In this document: one piece after another, positions 25,610 to 32,456 of the stretch | Numbering within the stretch: the first letter of the stretch is position 1 | How the letters are laid out: each line of letters opens with the position of its first letter | Source: DATJKD01 sp963728295 | Lineage (GTDB): Bacteria > Pseudomonadota > Gammaproteobacteria > Steroidobacterales > Steroidobacteraceae | Direction of reading: 5' to 3' | NCBI GenBank assembly: GCA_963728295.1 | Contig: CAVSKB010000001.1 | Span: 1 to 43,802, forward strand | DNA length: 43,802 bases | Program-made: the position numbers and the translations under genes | The notes under the pieces: generated by a model | What the model was told of the DNA's origin: nothing | Database searches by the model: none | The model's input: only the letters and a program-made list of their open reading frames with translations

Positions 25610-25909
25610 CTAGGAGCATTGCCAATGAGAGAGTTGTGCAGACTCAATGGCTTTTCCAAGGTTCCAGCTTGCCGAGACGCACTCCTGGCACTTCGCAGGC
25701 GGATCAATTTGCCCCCTCTGGTCATGCTTGGAACCGTCGGTGAATGTCACCGAGATGGTGTAAACGCACGTGTAGTTTTCGTCGCCTGTCGACGTAAGTA
25801 TGTTCACGACCGGCCCGTTGACTGCTACCTCCGGTGTCGGTGAGGCAAAGGCGACCATTGTTGCGGTCAGTGCAAAAAAGAACGCGAACAGTCGAAGTCG
25901 TGCACTCAT
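25610..25909 (-). CDS. Hypothetical small secreted protein
   Basis: A 99-residue protein with a signal peptide (LRLFAFFFALTATMVAFA, cleaved before SPTPEV), so exported. The mature part has four cysteines (NYTCVYTI, AKCQEC, HWQC), which may pair as disulfides, and a strand-rich middle (ISVTFTDGSKHDQRGQI). No known family. Its start lies 15 bp from the stop of the coiled-coil gene at 25924, so the two may be co-transcribed. Confidence 0.6.
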   Translation of the reverse strand: MSARLRLFAFFFALTATMVAFASPTPEVAVNGPVVNILTSTGDENYTCVYTISVTFTDGSKHDQRGQIDPPAKCQECVSASWNLGKAIESAQLSHWQCS

Positions 25910-25923
25910 AACGAGACTCTAGG

Positions 25924-26133
25924 TCATCGCTCCACACGAAGCCGATCCCGGTCCGCCAAATGCGTCGCCCGGATACCTTGGAACTCGCGGAGCATGGCGG
26001 AGGCTTGGGCCGTGTCGTGACCGCCCCGCGCAATCGTGTCGATGACATGCCGCTGGCGGGCTACAACGTGCTTGTATGCGGCAAGATGCCTCTCGGCCTC
26101 TCCCAGACGGCGCAGCAGCACGGTGCGATCCAT
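25924..26133 (-). CDS. Short coiled-coil family, member C
   Basis: A 69-residue protein: MDRTVLLRRLGEAERHLAAY, ARQRHVIDTIARGGHDTAQA, HLADRDRL. Same pattern as members at 21387, 22026 and 27151. Entirely helical with a GGHD turn between the two halves, suggesting an antiparallel coiled coil or a dimer. Function unknown. It precedes the small secreted protein gene on the same strand. Confidence 0.65.
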   Translation of the reverse strand: MDRTVLLRRLGEAERHLAAYKHVVARQRHVIDTIARGGHDTAQASAMLREFQGIRATHLADRDRLRVER

Positions 26134-26508
26134 CGCATGACCCTAGCACGACACGAACCCCACCGATGTCAGCAGCGGCCTCGAGCATGCAGAGCCGGCG
26201 GTGTCGTACACACAATCCTTATGTGCGCCCCTCTGTTCCCGCAGGCTTTGCAGCGCGGGCGACGCTTGTAGCTTTCGGAGATTGGGGCCGGTGGACAGCA
26301 GCCATCCGCCCGCCAACCCCCCGACGATGCCCGAGGCTCGTTTGATCTACGAAAAGACGATTGACCTGTATCCGAAGGTGCGGCTCGATGAGACGCAACG
26401 GGCCTCGCTCCTCAAAGAGCTGGGTCTCTCAGGTCGAGCCTTGAAGAATGCGAAGCCCAGGACGGGAGATCCCAACCGACCCGTCGCTAGTCCTGTCCCA
26501 GCCAGCCG
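26134..26508. other. Intergenic stretch, possible peptide remnant
   Basis: A plus-strand frame from ATG 26327 reads PEARLIYEKTIDLYPKVRLD then LLKELGLSGRALKNAKP, protein-like but unrecognised. It runs on across the antisense gene at 26509 without a sensible end, so I treat it as a possible remnant only. Confidence 0.3.
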
Positions 26509-26769
26509 CTACGCCCAGGGCGGATTGCGCATCTCAAGGGTGTGCTCGATTCCGATCGCCTCGATACGCGCGTACGCGTGCTTCTCATCCAAGTGCTTGT
26601 GCATCTCTCGCTCTGCCTTAAGGCGGCTTCCGCCTCTTCGCAGATAGCCCATGTACCGGATGGTCTCCCTCTCGGTAAGCCCAACCAGAACCTCGCGCCC
26701 CTGTTCGTCTCGGGTGATGGAACGCGAAGCGGTCAGAGACTTGCGTTCTGCAGCGGTAAAATCACACAT
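26509..26769 (-). CDS. MCDF-type short protein, intact copy 2
   Basis: An 86-residue charged protein: MCDFTAAERKSLTASRSITR, GREVLVGLTERETIRYMGYL, RRGGSRLKAEREMHKHLDEK, and IEAIGIEHTLEMRNPPWA. The first 60 residues match copy 1 at 10132-10405 closely. ATG 26769 overlaps the end of the upstream gene (stop at 26762) by eight bases, as copy 1 overlaps DUF2934, so translational coupling is conserved although the upstream partner differs. No known domain; mostly helical. Function unknown. Confidence 0.7.
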   Translation of the reverse strand: MCDFTAAERKSLTASRSITRDEQGREVLVGLTERETIRYMGYLRRGGSRLKAEREMHKHLDEKHAYARIEAIGIEHTLEMRNPPWA

Positions 26770-27028
26770 CGCAATGCTTCCAAGGGTTATGTTTTGGGGT
26801 GATCACGGCATTAGAAGGCGCCAGCGTGGGTTCGCCGCAAAGCTCCCTGACTGCGGCCTCGACCTCACGAGTCAAGGTCGGCCATCTGTTCTTCGCCTCT
26901 GCGGCGGAGACGGTTTTCCTCTTTGAGGACCGCGAAGATTCAATACGCATCGTAACCGTGCCGTCATCGTTGACGACTACCCATGTCAGGGTTCTGCCCA
27001 TTTCAAAGTGACTGATGATCTTTGGCAC
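26762..27028 (-). CDS. Hypothetical 88-aa protein
   Basis: MPKIISHFEMGRTLTWVVVN then a beta-hairpin-like DDGTVTMRIESSRSSKR, then a helix SAAEAKNRWPTLTREVEAAV. The last residues KHNPWKHCDV resemble the C-terminus NPGKH of the DUF2934 gene that occupies the same place in the other cluster, suggesting recombination at this point. Its stop overlaps the MCDF-type start. Function unknown. Confidence 0.6.
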   Translation of the reverse strand: MPKIISHFEMGRTLTWVVVNDDGTVTMRIESSRSSKRKTVSAAEAKNRWPTLTREVEAAVRELCGEPTLAPSNAVITPKHNPWKHCDV

Positions 27029-27150
27029 TTGACCGACTTACCCTTCGCCTAGCGACCGTTTCGGAACGCACGGCGTTACCCGCCAATCAGTCTACTGCTG
27101 GGGTTCTCGACAGCCGCGAGGCGCATCACACATTTGCGGCGGGCAGTCGG

Positions 27151-27375
27151 TCACCAGGTTGAGTTCTTAAGTTCCTTCAGAAGCCAGTCCCGATAGGAGA
27201 CGAACTTCTCCTGGGCCGCCTCAATCTGGCGGAGTAAGTCCTGGGTGGCCCTGATATCGGATCCGCCGCGGGTACGTGCATCGATGGTCTCCCGTAGGCG
27301 GCCGATATACCGCCCGCCCGTGTCGACATACCGCTCGGCGATTTCCAAGTGAGCGAGAACCACACCGCGATCCAC
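27151..27375 (-). CDS. Short coiled-coil family, member D
   Basis: A 74-residue protein MDRGVVLAHLEIAERYVDTG, GRLRETIDARTRGGSDIRAT, VSYRDWLLKELKNSTW. Same plan as the three other members. It lies upstream of the 88-aa and MCDF-type genes on the same strand with a 122-bp gap. Function unknown. Confidence 0.65.
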   Translation of the reverse strand: MDRGVVLAHLEIAERYVDTGGRYIGRLRETIDARTRGGSDIRATQDLLRQIEAAQEKFVSYRDWLLKELKNSTW

Positions 27376-27639
27376 AGCAGCACCATTCGCCCGAGATCGG
27401 GCGGTGGCTTTTATACAAGCAGCCTGAGTGAAGGCCTGTGTAACTGCTCACACTCTCTGGAAGACGCTTCTAAGGTCGGCGCGCGGCGAGGATCGGGACT
27501 ACGGCAGTCCGGTCGGCCCGGTTGGGTGCATTGCCTCAACGACGCCGAGCAGCGATCTGACTAGCGGGCGCAATCGTCCAAGCGATCGGATGTCCGCGCC
27601 CTGCCCGCCGCAATTCAGATTCACCAGTGGAGCTGGACG
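27376..27639. other. Gap before the fragment patch
   Basis: No supported gene. Marks the junction to a patch of broken genes (27640-28674) whose style differs from the rest. Confidence 0.35.
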
Positions 27640-27781
27640 CGCCAAGCGGTACCCGGATGCCGTCCACGACACCTCGGTGCTCGGCCCCCTTGGTTTCATG
27701 GTCCAGCACGACACCTATCGCATGGGACAGCTGTCACTCCTGCGCAAGCACTGCGGCCTCCCGGCCATGGCCTACTCTTGA
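27640..27781 (+). pseudogene. DinB-family C-terminal fragment
   Basis: The end LGPLGFMVQHDTYRMGQLSL, LRKHCGLPAMAY matches the last helix of DinB/YfiT-type metalloproteins, including the QHDTYRMGQ metal-binding helix. Nothing upstream in any frame resembles the rest of the protein, so this is a 3' remnant. Family by recall. Confidence 0.55.
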
Positions 27782-27891
27782 ACTGCCACCACTCCCCCTG
27801 CGGAAGGTAAGGCGATGAGTCAGCTGGAGGCCCTCGACCCGTTTGCCGGTTGTGCGGTAGGTTAGGGGCAACTCCTCCCCTCGGAGCTTCC

Positions 27892-28478
27892 ATGGCCATT
27901 CCGAATCGCCCCTCATGGCCCATCGCCGGCTTGCTCTCATTCCTGGTGGCTTCTTCCTGCGCCCCTCCGCCGGAGGACAAAGCCGCCGAGACAGGCACCC
28001 CCCCCTCCAGCCGCCTCCGCAAACGCCGGTCCGAGCGATCGGGCGTGTGAGCTCCTGACCCGCGAAGACGCGGAAGCGGTTCTTGGCACTCCGGTCAAGG
28101 ACGTGAGCGACGAGAGCGATCCGCAGTCAATCGGCGCCATGACCCGAAGCTCCTGCTTCTACCGGGAGAAGGGGGCACGGTCCAGCTCGTCCTGCACAGC
28201 TTTGCCGATGTGGCCGCGGCTGCCGCCCGGTTTGCCGAGCTGCGGGCGCGGTACACAGGAACCGACTCGAGGGCAGTCGACGGCCTCGGCGGGGGGGATT
28301 CACCCACCTGGAGGAGCTGGTCGTCCTGTCGGGGCGCCGCCATCTGATGATCAAGCTCCTTCGGGAGGGAGCCGGCAAGGTCACCGACTACTCGAATGCT
28401 TCCGCCATGGAGCAGCTGCTGGCCACTGAGCGGGAGATTGCGCGGAAGGCGATAGGTCGACTGCCACCAACTGCATGA
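27892..28478 (+). pseudogene. Lipoprotein with frameshifts in homopolymer runs
   Basis: Signal peptide with lipobox-like VASSC (AGLLSFLVASSCAPPPE). The body changes frame at a C7 run (27999-28005; CELLTREDAEAVLGTPVKDV follows), at a G5 run (about 28170; TVQLVLHSFADVAAAAARFA), and at a G7 run (about 28290; HLEELVVLSGRRHLMIKLLR). It ends ATEREIARKAIGRLPPTA. Corrected length is about 195 residues. The domain, with one conserved CxxR near TRSSCFYRE, resembles secreted DUF3558-like proteins. All breaks fall in C or G runs, which strongly suggests homopolymer miscounting or slippage. Confidence 0.65.
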
Positions 28479-28482
28479 GGGG

Positions 28483-28674
28483 CCCCATGCGACCCTTCTC
28501 CGCGGTGCTCATCGACTTACGGGCAGCGCGCCACTGGGCGCGCAGAGCCCGGCGAGAATCCCCCCGACCGCCGGGCTCACCAAGGTCAACGCCGTCGTCA
28601 ACATCCGGAACCCCGACTACGAGTCTTTCGAGACCGTCGAGCGGATCGACGCCGAAGGAATGCACGTCCTCTAG
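28483..28674 (+). pseudogene. N-terminal fragment of a secreted protein
   Basis: Reads SAPLGAQSPARIPPTAGLTK then VNAVVNIRNPDYESFETVER and IDAEGMHVL before a stop, in a frame different from its upstream ATG (28487). A signal peptide probably preceded GAQS. The conserved NPDYES region looks like the start of a larger outer-membrane or OmpA-type protein, and the rest is missing. Confidence 0.4.
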
Positions 28675-28794
28675 TGTCGTCTAGGGGACGGCTGTTTGAG
28701 TGTGCGAATATTACGCGATGTGCGCCACTGTTAAGTACCGTCGAGGTGACCTGTGAGATTTACATCGAACCCGTGAGCTGGACGAACAGCGAGC

Positions 28795-29065
28795 GCCGCT
28801 AGTGCGCACTCGCCAAGCACCGCGTGTAACGATCGTCCACGCGGCGGGCGAACCAGTCCGTCGTCAAGTTGCGCGTGATCTTTGGGCTTTCCAGCCGGAT
28901 GCGCGGCACGATGGCGCGCCCCGCCCCAGCGCGGTGCGGATCTGCGCATCGCTCAAGCTCAGCCGCTCTCGGATCGTGCGGATGGCTAGCTCCGTGTCGC
29001 TGGGCTATCGCTGCCCTCGATCAGCAGGTCTCCGTCTAACGCCAGCAGCTTTCCGGACACGATGT
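28795..29065 (-). pseudogene. DUF1615 3' remnant
   Basis: Matches 208-565 at about 97% identity, except that about 77 bases (near 321-419 in the left copy) are deleted and there is one missing base. It ends abruptly at GACACGATGTT. No start or signal peptide. It shows that DNA from the left flank of the tRNA fragment also exists inside the island. Confidence 0.75.
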
Positions 29066-29162
29066 TTATAGAGGATCAGTGCGCAAGGTTGGCGGCGACA
29101 GTGGAAGTCTTCGGGACATTGGGATGCAGTAGCAGCGTGCGCGCAGGCCCGCGAGGTGAACC

Positions 29163-29660
29163 ATGGAAATGATTCTGGATGAACTGGGCTCCGGATTACC
29201 GGATGCGCAGCAACTCACGCGTGTAGTGATCCGCATGCTCGCCGCGGCCCTCCTCGGCGCGATAGTCGGCATTCAGCGCGAGCGCGCCGGCAAGCCCGCG
29301 GGTGTCCGAACCCATATGCTGGTCTCGATGGGGGCCGCGCTGTTCGTCATCGCGTGTCTGGAATGGGGCATGCGCTCCGACGCGATCTCGCGCGTGATCC
29401 AGGGACTCGTCACCGGCATCGGCTTCCTCGGTGCGGGCTCAATCCTCAAGAAGGCGGAGCAGCACGAAGTCGAGGGCCTCACGACCGCAGCCGGCATCTG
29501 GATGACGTCCGCCTTCGGCATTGCCGTGGGGCTAGGGCGCTATGGAGCAGCCACGATCGGCATGGTCCTCACCGTGGTCATCCTCGGCGTCGTGGGCGCG
29601 GTCACGGGCCGGCTCGAAATCAAAGACGACGGCAAGCTCAGGCACAGGTCGGACCGATGA
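29163..29660 (+). CDS. MgtC/SapB family membrane protein
   Basis: A 165-residue protein with about four to five membrane helices. The signature GAIVGIQRERAGKPAGVRTH follows the first helix, then LVSMGAALFVIACLEWG, VIQGLVTGIGFLGAGSILKK and GLTTAAGIWMTSAFGIAVGL, all typical of MgtC. Family members sit in the inner membrane and help cells cope with low magnesium or acid and modulate the F-type ATPase. It lacks the C-terminal ACT-like domain of longer members, as many do. ATG 29163 has GAGGTGA upstream. Confidence 0.9.
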   Translation: MEMILDELGSGLPDAQQLTRVVIRMLAAALLGAIVGIQRERAGKPAGVRTHMLVSMGAALFVIACLEWGMRSDAISRVIQGLVTGIGFLGAGSILKKAEQHEVEGLTTAAGIWMTSAFGIAVGLGRYGAATIGMVLTVVILGVVGAVTGRLEIKDDGKLRHRSDR

Positions 29661-29749
29661 CGGAGGAGCGCCCATCGGACCGGACTCGAGCATCGCGTCG
29701 CGTTGCGAGGGCACCGCACGCGCGGGCCCCGCGTCGGCCCGCCCTCGCT

Positions 29750-29835
29750 CCGGAGTGCACGCGCGGGGCGCGCTCGGGCCGCCGCCGTGGGGCGCCCATG
29801 GCCCGACACCGCGCGCGTCCCGGGTGCCGCGGGGG
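29750..29835. repeat. GC-rich hairpin repeat, copy 3
   Basis: GGGCGCCCATGGCCC core with GCGCGCGTCCCGGG flank, related to the repeats near 4385 and 13865. Confidence 0.4.
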
Positions 29836-29982
29836 ACGCGACGTCGGAGGGCGCCCGCCCGAGTGCTCGCGAACGCCTGTCCCACAGGGAATCGCAGTCA
29901 GGCTGAGCCCGCCCCATCGCGGCTTCGTCGAGTGTTACGTAGCGTCCGCACATCGATGCATGATCGCGTTTGCTTGCGCACG

Positions 29983-29994
29983 CTGTCCATACAG
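29983..29994. promoter_or_regulatory. CTGT-N4-ACAG dyad, methyltransferase copy 2
   Basis: Identical to the dyad at 6812, 61 bp before the methyltransferase start. Confidence 0.4.
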
Positions 29995-30054
29995 TATTGC
30001 GAGGTGCCGATACGGATGCCCACAATCTACGGCATTCAGACGGGAGATGTGCCG

Positions 30055-31041
30055 ATGATTGAACCCAATCCATTCGAAACCCTGCGGCAGATGACGGGCG
30101 GGTACTGTCTATCGCGGGGCCTGCACGTCGTCGCCAACCTCGCCGTCGCGGACAAGCTGGACGAGACCCCTCGAACAGCCACCGAGCTAGCAGCGTCGGT
30201 CGGCGCCCAGCCTGAAGCGCTGGGTCGCGTCCTGCGGCTGCTTTCCGCCCACGGCGTGTTCGAATCGTGCGGAGGCAAGTTCCGCCACTCGCCGGCGTCT
30301 CGGATGTTGCGTACCGACCATCCACAGTCCATGCGCGATTACGTGCGGATGTTCGGCCTGCCTCCCTTCTGGGCGACCTTCGAGGAGATGGAGCAATCTG
30401 TACGCACCGGTCTTCCGGCGAGCGACAGGGTCACCTCCGGCGGCCTCTGGGCTTACTTCGCACAACACCCGGAAGCGAACGCCATATTCAACGCGACTAT
30501 GGTGACCAAGGCGCACACCCAAATCGCCGGCGTTCTTGCCGCCTACGACTTCTCCGGGTTCAAGTTGATTGGCGACATCGGCGGTGGGCGCGGCCACTTG
30601 TTGAGCGCTGTGCTTGAGCGTGTACCGACTGCAAAGGGGGTGCTGTTCGATTTACCCCACGTGGTCGAGGACAAGGCGGGCGCGGTGTCGCCGCGGCTTA
30701 CGCGGCAGGGCGGGGATTTCTTCAAGGACAAGCTGCCGGTCTGCGACGCTTACCTGGTGATGGAAGTCATCCACGACTGGGGCGATGCCGAGTCCGTCTC
30801 GATCCTGAAAGCCATCCGACGAGCGGCGCCGTCGCACGCCAAGCTGCTGCTGATTGAGGAGATGGTCCCTGACGACCCTGGCCCGGACTGGTCGAAGATG
30901 TTGGACATCCACATGCTCGTCCTGCTTGGCGGAATGCAACGTACGCGGGCGCAATACGAGGCGCTGTTTGATGCAGCAGGTTTCTCATTCAAACGTGAGA
31001 TTGAGACTGGCGCAGGCATCTCGATCCTAGAGGCCGCCTAA
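30055..31041 (+). CDS. SAM-dependent O-methyltransferase, intact copy 2
   Basis: A 328-residue COMT-like enzyme: N-terminal winged-helix dimer domain (residues about 15-100), then a SAM-binding Rossmann fold with LIGDIGGGRGHLLSAVL, VLFDLPHVVEDKAGAV, and VIHDWGDAESVSILKAIRRA near the catalytic His. It ends YEALFDAAGFSFKREIETGA followed by GISILEAA, the part missing from copy 1. It transfers a methyl group from SAM to a hydroxyl on a small molecule, substrate unknown. ATG 30055 follows GGGAGA. A dispersed repeat follows its stop (GCCTAACTATAGG). Two conservative residue differences separate it from copy 1 (G/S and S/T). Confidence 0.9.
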   Translation: MIEPNPFETLRQMTGGYCLSRGLHVVANLAVADKLDETPRTATELAASVGAQPEALGRVLRLLSAHGVFESCGGKFRHSPASRMLRTDHPQSMRDYVRMFGLPPFWATFEEMEQSVRTGLPASDRVTSGGLWAYFAQHPEANAIFNATMVTKAHTQIAGVLAAYDFSGFKLIGDIGGGRGHLLSAVLERVPTAKGVLFDLPHVVEDKAGAVSPRLTRQGGDFFKDKLPVCDAYLVMEVIHDWGDAESVSILKAIRRAAPSHAKLLLIEEMVPDDPGPDWSKMLDIHMLVLLGGMQRTRAQYEALFDAAGFSFKREIETGAGISILEAA

Positions 31042-31292
31042 CTATAGGTATCCTCAGCGGCAAAGCGCAGGGCGCAGTTGATCGCGGGAGTCGAGCGTCC
31101 GCTTTCGGGAAGTTCTTGACCGCGCTCCCGACGTCCGCTCCTGGGCCGAACTGAGACGGTCGAACTGGCCCGCTCAGGTGTTTCTGGGCATCCTCACCGC
31201 ATTTGCGTTTGGACGGCTCTCGGGCCCGCCTGCGACGGTGCCCACATGGCACACCCTACCGACCTGCAGCGCTCCGCAACGGGACAACGATC

Positions 31293-31916
31293 TTAGAGTT
31301 TTGGAATTCGAATGCGGCTGATCATGAGCGAGCCGGATAGCAAAAACAGCAGCGCCAGGGGATGCAGGGTGTAGCCCGCGATGCTCAATGCACCGAACCA
31401 GAGGTTTGACCCGATTGCATTTTGGGACGCGGCAACCGTGAGTATCCCAGCCAGCACGATCGAGGTCGGAATCGGAGTGCCCTCGAAGTATTTCACCTTG
31501 CCGGTGCCCTCTGAGAGCGCTTCCGCGGTGACGTTGTAGCGCGCGAGTCTCGATACGCCACAGGCCACGAAAAACACCAGGATCACGCGGTCGTATAGGC
31601 CCTGCATCCCGCAGGCGTAAGCCATAACGGCTGGTGCAACGCCAAAGGAGATGACGTCCGCGAGCGAGTCGAGCTCGCGTCCCATGGCCGAGGACTTCTG
31701 TCGCCAGCGCGCGATTCGGCCGTCGAGAATGTCGAAGATCAATGCCGCGAAGATGAGCGCGCAGGCGACGTAGATGCGCTCGGGGTAGCCGGTCTGCAGG
31801 TAGGTCATGCTGGAGAAAAGTGCGCCGGTGCCACAGACCGCATTGCCAAGCGTGAACCAGTCTGCGAAGTGAAACTCGCGGATCATCGAGAAGCGCTTGC
31901 GAGGCTCTGTGGTCAT
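31293..31916 (-). CDS. pssA: CDP-diacylglycerol-serine O-phosphatidyltransferase
   Basis: A 207-residue integral membrane enzyme of the CDP-alcohol phosphatidyltransferase family. The full catalytic motif DG-x2-AR-x8-G-x3-D-x3-D is present at residues 65-87 (DGRIARW ... GRELDSLAD). Around it lie six or so membrane helices (VACALIFAALIFDIL; VILVFFVACGVSRLARYNVT; IVLAGILTVAASQN). It makes phosphatidylserine from CDP-diacylglycerol and serine in the inner membrane, the precursor of phosphatidylethanolamine. The PssA subgroup is suggested by size and YFEGTPIPTS. ATG 31916 (MTTEPRKR) is the likely start. No decarboxylase gene is adjacent. Confidence 0.9.
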   Translation of the reverse strand: MTTEPRKRFSMIREFHFADWFTLGNAVCGTGALFSSMTYLQTGYPERIYVACALIFAALIFDILDGRIARWRQKSSAMGRELDSLADVISFGVAPAVMAYACGMQGLYDRVILVFFVACGVSRLARYNVTAEALSEGTGKVKYFEGTPIPTSIVLAGILTVAASQNAIGSNLWFGALSIAGYTLHPLALLFLLSGSLMISRIRIPKL

Positions 31917-32037
31917 CGACTGATTATGGCGCAGTGCATACAGCATCGCTTCATCGATACGATGTACGAGCTGCCGCGAACCTCCGCAGCCCTATGTTCC
32001 CGCCCGAGCCCAGATGCGGGCTCACTAGGAGGCGAAA

Positions 32038-32182
32038 ATGCCGAACAAGACAGGGCAAGTAGAGCGCAAGGACCGTAGATCGCCGTGCTTTGATCGGCGA
32101 GGCGGTCCTGGAACAGGTCGGGGAGGACCAGACAGATCGGCTGCGTCACGCACTCGCAGACGCTCTGACCCAGTATCGGTAG
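32038..32182 (+). pseudogene. 97-aa family 3' remnant fused to an unrelated start
   Basis: ATG 32038 with AGGAGG upstream opens a short frame (MPNKTGQVERKDRRSP). From about 32088 another frame carries GEAVLEQVGEDQTDRLRHAL and ADALTQYR with its stop at 32182, the last third of the 97-aa family. The sequence after the stop also matches that after 37395. A truncated copy. Confidence 0.6.
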
Positions 32183-32456
32183 GAGTCGAACGACCCCCCG
32201 ACATGTCACGTCGGTCGGCTAAACCCGCGTCGATGCGATGAGCTGACCGGGGCACGTGAGGGTCGGCATCCCATCAATATGGCGATTCGCATTAGAGAGT
32301 CATGTCGCGGTGCCGAATGACAATCGCCATCGTTCGTGCATGGCCAATATCAAGTGATTACAGAAGCCGGCGCGTGTTCCTGCTGCGCGGGTGCTAAGTG
32401 CGCTGGCCTACGCGCTGGACTCTAGCCAAATTGAATCAGGTTGTTGCCGTGGATCC

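Larger units (their letters stand above)
29661..30054. other. Junction region: GC-rich repeat and SRAP remnant
   Basis: Holds the third GC-rich hairpin repeat (29750-29835), then 29878-29935, which recurs at 35826-35886. The first ten or so codons of an SRAP gene (MCGRYVTLDEAA, minus strand, start 29953) follow, with the promoter region of the methyltransferase copy 2. Confidence 0.6.
29937..31135. repeat. 1.2 kb duplicated block, right copy
   Basis: Matches 6766-7963 with a constant offset of 23171 through the whole methyltransferase gene. At the left edge only the start of the SRAP gene is kept. Confidence 0.9.

Noticed and set aside
29542..30054. Methyltransferase copy 2 extended upstream to 29542
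   Set aside because: The extra 171 residues overlap MgtC and a GC-rich repeat and are low-complexity arginine/proline; the gene starts at 30055.
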